A stretch of DNA of 40,878 nucleotides from NCBI GenBank assembly GCA_028866655.1, contig JAGWHQ010000014.1:1-40878 (forward strand), written 5' to 3'. Source of the DNA: Nitrososphaerota archaeon. GTDB taxonomy: Archaea; Thermoproteota; Nitrososphaeria; Nitrososphaerales; Nitrosopumilaceae. This document shows positions 8,119-15,586 of this stretch, one piece after another. A program made the translations under genes and the position numbers. Below the pieces are notes generated by a model. It was not told where the DNA came from. It searched no databases and saw only the letters and a program-made list of their open reading frames with translations. Each line of letters opens with the position of its first letter. The first letter of the stretch is position 1.

Positions 8119-8694
8119 ATGGGGTATCATGGTGCAAATGTTGTGTCACGATGCACGTGGGCAACAGGAGATCTAATGATATCATACCATGATAACAAGT
8201 GGGGTGTTCCACTTCATGCCGACCAAGAGTTGTTTGAGATGTTAATACTTGAAGGCGCACAGGCTGGACTGTCTTGGTCTACTATTCTTAAAAGACAAGA
8301 AACGTACAGAAAGGCATTTGACAATTTTGATCCAAAAAAGGTTTCCAAGTATGCTGGAAAAGATGTTACAAGACTTTTGCAAAATGAAGGAATAATTAGA
8401 AACAAGCTAAAAGTGCATTCTGCAATCAACAACGCCAAGAGATTTCTACAAGTTCAGAAAGAATTTGGTTCGTTTGACAAGTACATCTGGAGTTTTGTAA
8501 ATTGCAAGCCGATTGTTAATCGTCCAAAAAGATATTCTGATATTTTACCATCTACTGATCTTTCAGATAAAATCAGTGTAGACTTGAGGAAAAGGGGCTT
8601 TAATTTTGTAGGAACTACAATATGCTATGCGTTCATGCAGGCAATAGGAATTGTAGATGATCACACAAGAGATTGTTTCAAGTGTAAAAAATGA
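8119..8694 (+). CDS. tag: DNA-3-methyladenine glycosylase I
   Basis: A 191-residue protein closely following bacterial TagI, which excises 3-methyladenine from alkylated DNA. The zinc ligands are present: Cys12, His24 (in YHDNKWGV), and the His182-x3-Cys186 pair near the C-terminus. The base-recognition Glu45 and Trp53 lie in LEGAQAGLSW, and VGTTICYAFMQA is the conserved C-terminal helix. I take the ATG at 8119 because a CTATTAC element is centred about 25 bases upstream; an in-frame ATG at 8110 adds three residues. The bacterial-type family in an archaeon suggests an old transfer, but base composition matches the neighbours. Confidence 0.94.
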   Translation: MGYHGANVVSRCTWATGDLMISYHDNKWGVPLHADQELFEMLILEGAQAGLSWSTILKRQETYRKAFDNFDPKKVSKYAGKDVTRLLQNEGIIRNKLKVHSAINNAKRFLQVQKEFGSFDKYIWSFVNCKPIVNRPKRYSDILPSTDLSDKISVDLRKRGFNFVGTTICYAFMQAIGIVDDHTRDCFKCKK

Positions 8695-8714
8695 ATCACA
8701 CTTTTGTGATTGGT

Positions 8715-8725
8715 AAGAAATAAAC
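8715..8725 (+). promoter_or_regulatory. TATA box deciding the transporter start
   Basis: AAGAAATAAAC, centred about 29 bases before the ATG at 8749. It lies inside the N-terminal extension of the longer TTG frame (8710), arguing against that start. Confidence 0.5.
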
Positions 8726-8748
8726 CCAAGCGCATTCTTGACTTGCCA

Positions 8749-10041
8749 ATGAAAGAATACATTGCGCTAGCAATTTTTGCAATTGTCTATGTGTTAATTG
8801 TGGGTCGACTGCGATTCAAGGTACCAATTTGGATTGCCATGTCTGCTGGCGCAGTACTCATGATTTTATCTCAGGTCATTGACGTACGATCTGCTGCACA
8901 ATCCATCTCAATTGATGTCATTGTGTTTCTCTTTGCAATGTTTAGCATTGTATCAGCACTTGACAGGTCTGGTCTGCTAAAACTTGTAGCCGTAAAAATG
9001 ATGTCAAAAGCTAAGACTCCGGACTTGTTATTGATGGTAATTGTTGTTGGTATGGGACTGCTTTCTGCATTTCTTGTAAATGATACAATTGCCTTGATGG
9101 GAATTCCACTTGTCATTTACATTTCAAAGCATGTTGGTGTAAGGCCAGTGGTATTTCTGCTTGCGTTAGCCTTTGGAATCACTGTGGGCAGTGCCATGAC
9201 ACCTATTGGTAATCCTCAAAATCTTTTGATTGCGCTACAAAGTGGAATTCCGTTGCCGTTTACAAGTTTCTTGGAATTTCTTGCAGTTCCAACTGTTGCA
9301 AACTTGTTTCTTACATGGTATATACTAAAAATTTATTTCAAAAAGGATTTACTGCAAATATCTCATAACTATGAAGATAATACAATGATGCTAAGCGCAA
9401 AAATTGAAAATCCACTGCTTGCCAAGATATCACTTGCTGTACTAGTTGCAACAATTGCAGGATTTTTTGTATCCGAAATCTTGCGTTTTCTACATGTGTT
9501 TGACATCAGTATTAGTATTGTTGCATTAATTGGTGCTGGGGTTCTCTATGCCACAAGTGGCCAAAGATATGATATTTTAAAAAGTGTAAACTATACAGTA
9601 TTGATATTTTTTGCAGCCATGTTTGTAGTGACTAGCGCACTGTGGTCTTCTGGTGCGATTTCAATATTTATGAAATATCTTCCAATTCCAAACCCGCAAG
9701 ACTTGATCCAAAGTAATGCGGTCATATCCGCATACAGCATAACACTTGGGCAAATCTTGAGTAATGTTCCATTTGTTACATTGTACAATCATGTTATGGT
9801 TGCTAATGGCTTTACAGGCACACATGTATCCCAGTGGATGATGCTTGCAGCTGCATCTACAATCTCCGGCAATCTTACAATACTTGGAGCAGCAAGCAGT
9901 GTAATCATAATACAATCTGCTGAATCAAAAGGTGTCAAGGCCTTTACATTCATAGAATTTTTCAAAATTGGTATGTTGATAACCCTTGTAAATCTTCTAG
10001 TCTATTATGGATTCATTGTATTTCTAGGGATGGCACTTTAA
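8749..10041 (+). CDS. SLC13/ArsB-type (ion transporter superfamily) membrane transporter
   Basis: A 430-residue protein with about 11 membrane helices and the inverted-repeat signatures of the IT superfamily: SAFLVNDTIALMG with TPIGNPQNLL in the first half, LSNVPFVTLY with SGNLTILGAASSVI in the second. These re-entrant loops bind anion and cation in SLC13, CitMHS and ArsB/NhaD carriers. The substrate is unclear: dicarboxylate, arsenite, sulfate or Na+/H+ exchange are all possible. The frame extends to a TTG at 8710, but an AAGAAATAAAC box 29 bases before the ATG at 8749 supports the shorter form. The 3' end overlaps the convergent EamA gene by four bases. Confidence 0.88.
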   Translation: MKEYIALAIFAIVYVLIVGRLRFKVPIWIAMSAGAVLMILSQVIDVRSAAQSISIDVIVFLFAMFSIVSALDRSGLLKLVAVKMMSKAKTPDLLLMVIVVGMGLLSAFLVNDTIALMGIPLVIYISKHVGVRPVVFLLALAFGITVGSAMTPIGNPQNLLIALQSGIPLPFTSFLEFLAVPTVANLFLTWYILKIYFKKDLLQISHNYEDNTMMLSAKIENPLLAKISLAVLVATIAGFFVSEILRFLHVFDISISIVALIGAGVLYATSGQRYDILKSVNYTVLIFFAAMFVVTSALWSSGAISIFMKYLPIPNPQDLIQSNAVISAYSITLGQILSNVPFVTLYNHVMVANGFTGTHVSQWMMLAAASTISGNLTILGAASSVIIIQSAESKGVKAFTFIEFFKIGMLITLVNLLVYYGFIVFLGMAL

Positions 10042-10937
10042 ATTTCTGGAGCCTCTATTTTTTCTCTGATACTCTCTTTTCTGTTTATCATGTAAATTCC
10101 GACAAGCATTATTGCAATTGCTACTGTCTGGTACACGCTTATCTGTTCGTGTAAAAATATTGATGCAAAGACAAGACCGAAAACAGATGACATTGAAAAT
10201 ATAACAATAGTCCTGATTGTGCCAATTCTCTTTAGACTCTGCAAGAAAAAGTACAGCGAGCCACCAAATCCAATTGCACTAAGGAGTATGACATATGGTA
10301 TCTGTGGTGGACTGATGTCAAGTGGAACGCCAAGCACAAGTATTGTTGCAAGCAGGATCACGCCACCTATGACTGATTTTAGTTGTACAAGTCTTGCAGT
10401 GTCCATCTTGACTGATATTATTCTGCTCAAGTTGTTGTCTAGTGCCCACAATGCCATGGAACCTAGTATGAAAAAATGTCCTGCATTTAGCTGTAAAAAT
10501 GATCCTGAGAATCGAAAATCTGTTGTTATTATTATAACACCTAGTATGACCATTGCTACTGCAACAAAACCAACTGGCCTCAATCTCTCTTTGAAAAATA
10601 TCAATCCAAAAAGTACTGTAAACATTATCTCAACATTTGATAAAAGTGATGTATCCGCTGCACTTGACTGGTGTAAACCTAGAAAGTAGAGATATGGTGC
10701 AGCAGCTGCTCCGCAAACTGAAATGCTAACAAGTATGATATAGTCTTTTTTTACAAGTGATGCTTTAGCTTTTTTTGCTATTGGCGTAAATGTAAGGGCT
10801 GCAATTAGATATGCTATTGAAGACAAGAGCAATACATTGATGTTTGATATGACAGGTTTTGCAAGTGTAGGCACTGCGCCAAAAAATACTGAAGCAATCA
10901 ATGCTGATATGTATCCAATAATTTCTGACTTGTCCAT
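10038..10937 (-). CDS. EamA-family (drug/metabolite) transporter
   Basis: A 299-residue membrane protein with ten predicted helices arranged as two EamA repeats (about 8-137 and 150-285). Each repeat ends with the family pattern of an acidic/basic helix boundary: FFKERLRPVG near 114-123 and IFLHEQISVYQ near 257-267. EamA members export or import metabolites such as amino acids, nucleotide sugars or triose phosphates. No substrate can be named. A TATTACATATTT box about 25 bases before the ATG gives a leaderless start. The gene is convergent with the SLC13-like carrier. Confidence 0.9.
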   Translation of the reverse strand: MDKSEIIGYISALIASVFFGAVPTLAKPVISNINVLLLSSIAYLIAALTFTPIAKKAKASLVKKDYIILVSISVCGAAAAPYLYFLGLHQSSAADTSLLSNVEIMFTVLFGLIFFKERLRPVGFVAVAMVILGVIIITTDFRFSGSFLQLNAGHFFILGSMALWALDNNLSRIISVKMDTARLVQLKSVIGGVILLATILVLGVPLDISPPQIPYVILLSAIGFGGSLYFFLQSLKRIGTIRTIVIFSMSSVFGLVFASIFLHEQISVYQTVAIAIMLVGIYMINRKESIREKIEAPEI

Positions 10938-11007
10938 TGTTTAATCTAACCTGTATTACATATTTGAAAGAATCCAATTGGTTATTATCTGACACTGATT
11001 GACTAGG

Positions 11008-11078
11008 ATAGCCAGGCGATGAAGAAGAGTTAGAGAAATGACTCGATGATTGTTAATTCAGTGACTCTGAGTTCTGGC
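11008..11078 (+). ncRNA. Candidate C/D box small RNA
   Basis: In a 179-base gap between divergent genes. The order is C-like box GCGATGA (11016-11022), D'-like ATGA (11038-11041), C'-like CGATGA (11044-11049) and D box CTGA (11067-11070). Short flanking arms CCAG (11012-11015) and CTGG (11074-11077) can pair. A GGTTATTATC element centred near 10983 would start transcription about 27 bases later, at the edge of the RNA. Both C boxes differ from the RUGAUGA consensus at one base and D' is imperfect, so this is a candidate only. C/D RNAs guide 2'-O-methylation of rRNA or tRNA. Confidence 0.42.
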
Positions 11079-11116
11079 AATATCTATTTATGGAAACACT
11101 AGTGTCCTAGATTAAA

Positions 11117-11356
11117 ATGAAATTTGAAAAACGAGAACTTCTCTTGATTGTAGGAGTTTTGTTTGTGATGGTTGGGACGATGTCAGTTCTTGCACCTGCT
11201 TATGCTCTGATAATTGCAATCTTGTTATATTTTGCAATCCGGGTATTTGTTGGAAGACGAAAAAGACAGATTCAAAGGGAAATAGGCCAAGGTATCTGTG
11301 TGACATGTGGGGAGAAAATAGTGGATAACAAGTGCCCCAAATGCGATTCTACATAG
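11117..11356 (+). CDS. Two-helix membrane protein with C-terminal zinc ribbon
   Basis: A 79-residue protein. Two membrane helices (about 8-24 and 27-45) are followed by a basic segment RRKRQIQR and a compact zinc ribbon, Cys61-x2-Cys64 and Cys73-x2-Cys76, which should face the cytoplasm. The gene at 30802-31125 has the same architecture but no obvious close sequence similarity. Function unknown. A TCTATTTATGG element about 30 bases upstream of the ATG is a likely TATA box. Confidence 0.82.
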   Translation: MKFEKRELLLIVGVLFVMVGTMSVLAPAYALIIAILLYFAIRVFVGRRKRQIQREIGQGICVTCGEKIVDNKCPKCDST

Positions 11357-11422
11357 AAAATTACCGTCTAATTTTGGTATAAATTCTGAGCATTCCTTAT
11401 AATGCTTGGACGAGTCTTTTGT

Positions 11423-11442
11423 ATATGCAAATTCGTGCATAT
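11423..11442. promoter_or_regulatory. Inverted repeat upstream of the large surface-protein gene
   Basis: ATATGCA (11423-11429), six-base spacer, TGCATAT (11436-11442): a perfect 7-base dyad about 80 bases before the ATG at 11520. It could be an operator or the 3' hairpin of the preceding gene. A likely TATA element (CTAAAATT) lies downstream of it at about 11482-11490. Confidence 0.4.
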
Positions 11443-11519
11443 TCGGCTTTAACAACAAGCTCAACTTTTGTACCATCTATACCTAAAATTCCGAAAGTTG
11501 ACTTGAAATGGTATAACAG

Positions 11520-14500
11520 ATGAAATACTCTAGCTTCAGCCTTGTCGTGGGAATTGTTCTCTTAATTGTTATCGGGCCAAGTCTTGCCGCATGTGGGCAA
11601 ACTCCCACAATTGCAAATCATATTGTAATAAACGAAGTAGAGGTAAACCCAGCTCTTGATTATACCAAGTCACCTGCACAATGGGTAGAACTGTACAATC
11701 CGACAAGTTCTGCTGTAAATATTGGAGGGTGGACTATCGGAGCAACAACTGGACTAAAACAAGTCTATACAATATCAGCAGGTACCACAATTGCAAGTCA
11801 ACAATTTATCGTATATCATTATGTACCACTTTGGTTTCCACAGGCAGGTGCTGTAATCCAGTTAACAAGCTCAACTGGTACTATAATTGATCAAACACCT
11901 CCACTTACAGACACCCAAGGTGACGGAAATACGTGGCAGAGAATGTACGACGGTCTTAGTACTGGCTCTACGAGCGACTGGGTGTTCACTACTGGAACTC
12001 CGGGATTTTCAAATGGAAAACCACCAACAGCTAGTACAACAAATCAGCTAACCATGGCCATGTCAACTGACAAGTCAAGCTATACTTTTGGAGACTTTGT
12101 AAACATAAGCGGTAGCGTATCACAAATTGTAATGAACTCTGCGGTATCTTCTATTCCTCAAACTGTTAGCGTGGTCTTATCTGGTCCACAAGGATACAAG
12201 CAAACATTTTCACTGTATCCTGGAAACGATCTCAAGTTTTCCCAGTCTGTAAAGACTGATCAAGTGCTGGGATTCTCTCAAGGAACGTACACTGTTTCTG
12301 CATCATATGATGGTGTACAAACATCAACCACGTTTACATTAAACTCTGCAGCATTTGTTCCGCCAACACAAGCATCTCCTACAACACTTACAATATCCAC
12401 AGATCATTCCAATTACACCACTTCGCAGCCTATCATACTACAAGGAATGGTTTCAACTGTAATTCCACTCACTCCAGTCCAGTACAAAGTCTTTGATCCA
12501 ACAAATGTCTTGGTATACCAAGGAAATCTATTTCCGGATTCCACTGGAAAAATAACTTCTGTAAATCCATATCAGAGCAGCACTGGTAGCTCTGGAATTC
12601 TAGTAAATGGTGTAAATCCTGTTTATGGAATATACCGTGTATCTGCAACTTATGGAGGAGTATCTGCCACTACGACTTTCATACTTGTTCCTGCTCAAAA
12701 ACAAACAAGCCAGATAACTGTATCAACTGACAAGCAAGTGTATGGCCCAGGTGCAACCGTTACAATTTCTGGAAGTACTCTTCTTCAAGGATTACAAAAT
12801 GTAGGACTAAACCCAAACCTGCAGATAATCCAGACAGGTGTTACCACAACTGGGACAAATAGCGGTACTGGCATCTCAAATGCTGTAAATCTTGTCACCC
12901 AAGTCAACCTCAAGTCTGATGATACATTTTCATATCAATTTTCACTTTCTGGAACCTCAAGCAGTTTGGGAAGCTATAGAGTGATTGTTTCAATCCCGCA
13001 AGGTACTGCAGAATCTGACTTTGTTGTAGTCCAAGACCCATCAACATACAATGGCACTGTCACATCCTCTGCTCCACTTACAATTAGTACAGACAAGAGT
13101 CTGTATGCTATAGGTGACTCGATTACAGTATTTGGCCAAATCTTGCATCCAATACAGCTTGCCACTCAAAATTCGGGACTTGGTGTAAGCATTCAGGTAT
13201 TGAATTCAACCGGCATGCCAATAACCTCTGCTGGTAACTTGCATGCAAACATCTCTACATTTACAGGAAATCAAACCGCACCTACTGCACAGGCAAACGC
13301 CTTGTCATATTCTGTATTTCCTAGTGCTAATGGCAATTATCAAGTACAACAAATTATTCAAACCGGAGTATATGCACCAGGAACATACATGCTCAAGGCA
13401 ACTTACATGAGTCTTACTGCTACTACAACATTTACAGTATATGATCCACTTGCAACAGGCTCAAGTGGAATTGTTGCAAGCACTGACAAAAAAGTCTATG
13501 GCGTTGGTGACTTGGTCCAGTTGACTGGAAACATTTCTGCTCAAACAACTGCTTCGTCTTTTACAATAACATTGACAAAACCTGATGGTGAACAAATATC
13601 ATCACCACTACCTCTCACAAATGGTCACTTTTCATGGACCTGGACAGTAGCAAGTACTGCAAGTCAGGGCGCTCAAATACTTACTGACAGGTCTGCTTCT
13701 CCAGTCTCTGATCCTACAATTAACGTCTATGGAATATACCACATACAGATAACATCAGTTAATGCAAACTCTGATCTATACTTCCAAGTATCCAAGAATC
13801 CGCAACCAAACCAAGACATTGCTCCACTTGTAGTAATGACTGACAAGACAAATTATACTTCAACAGATGTAGCAAAGATCTGGGGAGAGGTAGTTCAAAC
13901 ACAAAATACCGCAACGGAAGGTACAAACACTGGAGTTCAAATCTCAATTTACTCTAGTATGGGACAAGAAATTTACCGAGGCACTGCAAATGTAAACCAA
14001 GGTGGCCAGTACTACGCCACGGTGCCATTCCACATTGGAGTCTGGAATGCCGGAGTCTACAAGTTGTATGTCCAATATCTTACAAATACAATAATATCAT
14101 CATTTACTGTCTCTGACCCGTTTGAATCAACAGCCTCAACTGGATTGCAAGTATACATGACAACTGATTCTGACAAGTATCTTCCAGGACAGACCGTACT
14201 TGTTACTGGAAGAACGAGCAGCATAATTTCACTTAACAATTTGGATCTTTCATTTGGTCTTGCGAATGATACTACAATCAGTGAGGGTCAAGTTGTATCA
14301 AGTTCAGGAACTGTGATACCAACAGTTACAGTACCGTTTGATCAATTTGGATCCTTTAACTATAATTATAAAATTCCAAGCAATGCACCATTTGGAAATT
14401 ATACTATAATTGCACAGGTTCCATTTGGTACATACAATGCATACTTTAGTGTAGTAAACCAACTACCAGTTAATACAATTCCAGTTGTAAACCAGACCCA

Positions 14501-15035
14501 AACAACGCCTACAACTGGAACAAATCCGATCAATTCCACATCTGCTTCTCCGCCAACAGTTGTTCCATCTACCGTGGGACCAACACAAAAACCATCAAAG
14601 ACTGCTACTACATTTGTTGTAAAAGCAAACCAGATCTCCCAGTCTGTTGTTCCAATAAATCTTGATACAACACAGAGTGGAAATACAACATACTATCCAC
14701 GAGAATTTGATGGTCTCTTACTTGTAAACCCAAGTGACGTAAATTCTGTTAATCTCAAGGTTAGTGCACAAGATGGAACATGTATCATTGGTTCTGATTC
14801 TGGATGTAAAATATCAGGGTCTACCGTTCAAGCAGGTGGGGCATATCAGACTGTGACAATTGATGGCATGGGATACCTTGTAGGATATTCAGGAACTGGA
14901 GGAAGATTGGCACAGTTTAGCATCATACCTGCACATACTGGAGATGTAATCCCAGATGGCCAGTGGGGTGTTCAAGTAATCAAAAAAACCGAAGTGACCA
15001 AATTCTATTATCAAGTCACTTATACAACAAAATAA
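11520..15035 (+). CDS. Large secreted surface protein: lamin-tail domain plus seven repeats
   Basis: A 1171-residue exported protein. A signal peptide (1-23) is followed by a lamin-tail domain (about 33-172; VINEVEVNP, WVELYNP, IGGWTIG, GNTWQRM, TPGFSN). Then come seven related beta-sandwich repeats of about 110-130 residues, each opening with a pattern like STDKxxYxxGDxVxIxG, at roughly 182, 292, 401, 522, 654, 773 and 880. A Thr/Pro/Ser-rich linker (about 970-1040) leads to a final beta-rich domain holding two cysteines. There are many N-x-S/T sequons. No C-terminal membrane helix is seen, so retention is probably by S-layer contacts or carbohydrate binding. Likely a cell-surface adhesion or envelope protein. 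Confidence 0.88.
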   Translation: MKYSSFSLVVGIVLLIVIGPSLAACGQTPTIANHIVINEVEVNPALDYTKSPAQWVELYNPTSSAVNIGGWTIGATTGLKQVYTISAGTTIASQQFIVYHYVPLWFPQAGAVIQLTSSTGTIIDQTPPLTDTQGDGNTWQRMYDGLSTGSTSDWVFTTGTPGFSNGKPPTASTTNQLTMAMSTDKSSYTFGDFVNISGSVSQIVMNSAVSSIPQTVSVVLSGPQGYKQTFSLYPGNDLKFSQSVKTDQVLGFSQGTYTVSASYDGVQTSTTFTLNSAAFVPPTQASPTTLTISTDHSNYTTSQPIILQGMVSTVIPLTPVQYKVFDPTNVLVYQGNLFPDSTGKITSVNPYQSSTGSSGILVNGVNPVYGIYRVSATYGGVSATTTFILVPAQKQTSQITVSTDKQVYGPGATVTISGSTLLQGLQNVGLNPNLQIIQTGVTTTGTNSGTGISNAVNLVTQVNLKSDDTFSYQFSLSGTSSSLGSYRVIVSIPQGTAESDFVVVQDPSTYNGTVTSSAPLTISTDKSLYAIGDSITVFGQILHPIQLATQNSGLGVSIQVLNSTGMPITSAGNLHANISTFTGNQTAPTAQANALSYSVFPSANGNYQVQQIIQTGVYAPGTYMLKATYMSLTATTTFTVYDPLATGSSGIVASTDKKVYGVGDLVQLTGNISAQTTASSFTITLTKPDGEQISSPLPLTNGHFSWTWTVASTASQGAQILTDRSASPVSDPTINVYGIYHIQITSVNANSDLYFQVSKNPQPNQDIAPLVVMTDKTNYTSTDVAKIWGEVVQTQNTATEGTNTGVQISIYSSMGQEIYRGTANVNQGGQYYATVPFHIGVWNAGVYKLYVQYLTNTIISSFTVSDPFESTASTGLQVYMTTDSDKYLPGQTVLVTGRTSSIISLNNLDLSFGLANDTTISEGQVVSSSGTVIPTVTVPFDQFGSFNYNYKIPSNAPFGNYTIIAQVPFGTYNAYFSVVNQLPVNTIPVVNQTQTTPTTGTNPINSTSASPPTVVPSTVGPTQKPSKTATTFVVKANQISQSVVPINLDTTQSGNTTYYPREFDGLLLVNPSDVNSVNLKVSAQDGTCIIGSDSGCKISGSTVQAGGAYQTVTIDGMGYLVGYSGTGGRLAQFSIIPAHTGDVIPDGQWGVQVIKKTEVTKFYYQVTYTTK

Positions 15036-15084
15036 TTTTTTTAAATCTCAAACAATTTATTGTTGACAGATTCCCGTATCTTTG

Positions 15085-15579
15085 ATGCAAATCCAGGTGC
15101 TAATGTTTGAGCAGGACGATCCGTCCAAGTGTACTGCTGCAAAACTTGTAAAGTTTGGAATTGCAAAACGCATCAAGCATCTAACTGGAAATGACATGAT
15201 ATTAAATCCATTTGCAAAAGAATTTGTTTTAAAAACTGACAGAGACCTTACAAAATCGCTTACTGCAATTGACTGTTCCTGGGAGCTTGCACAAAACATG
15301 TTTCTCAAAAGATTTGTAGGGCTGTCAAGAAAGCTTCCACCACTTCTTGCAGGAAATCCTGTCAACTATTCCAAAGTTGGCAAGCTTACAACAGCTGAAG
15401 CAATAGCTGGTGCCCTGTATGTCATGGACTACAAAGACATGGCAGACTCTGTACTTGGTAAGTTCAAGTGGGGCCATACATTTTTTGACCTAAATCAATA
15501 CTTGTTACAAGATTATCTTGGTGCAAAAACAACAGAGGATATTGTAAAAATATCGCAAGAGTATGGACTTGAAGTCTAA
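15085..15579 (+). CDS. tsr3: Tsr3-type rRNA aminocarboxypropyltransferase (DUF367)
   Basis: A 164-residue protein of the Tsr3 family, which uses S-adenosylmethionine to add the 3-amino-3-carboxypropyl group to a hypermodified uridine in small-subunit rRNA. Conserved blocks are present: DDPSKCTAAKLVKFG at the N-terminus, IDCSW, RKLPPLLAGNPVNY and LTTAEAIAGALY, then FKWGHTFFDLNQYLL. The ATG at 15085 is preceded by ATTTATTG about 27 bases upstream; a TTG directly before it is in frame but unnecessary. It ends seven bases before the stop of the convergent permease gene. Confidence 0.93.
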   Translation: MQIQVLMFEQDDPSKCTAAKLVKFGIAKRIKHLTGNDMILNPFAKEFVLKTDRDLTKSLTAIDCSWELAQNMFLKRFVGLSRKLPPLLAGNPVNYSKVGKLTTAEAIAGALYVMDYKDMADSVLGKFKWGHTFFDLNQYLLQDYLGAKTTEDIVKISQEYGLEV

Positions 15580-15586
15580 GGGACAC

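Noticed and set aside
7904-8176. 90-codon plus-strand ORF overlapping the start of tag
   Set aside because: Composition is random-looking (scattered Cys, Leu, Val), it overlaps the tag gene, and the minus-strand 55-residue frame has ordered metal ligands.
12060-14250. Repeated DNA blocks in the surface-protein gene, considered as mobile or recombinational repeats
   Set aside because: Similarity is at protein level only; the units are diverged domains of one ORF.
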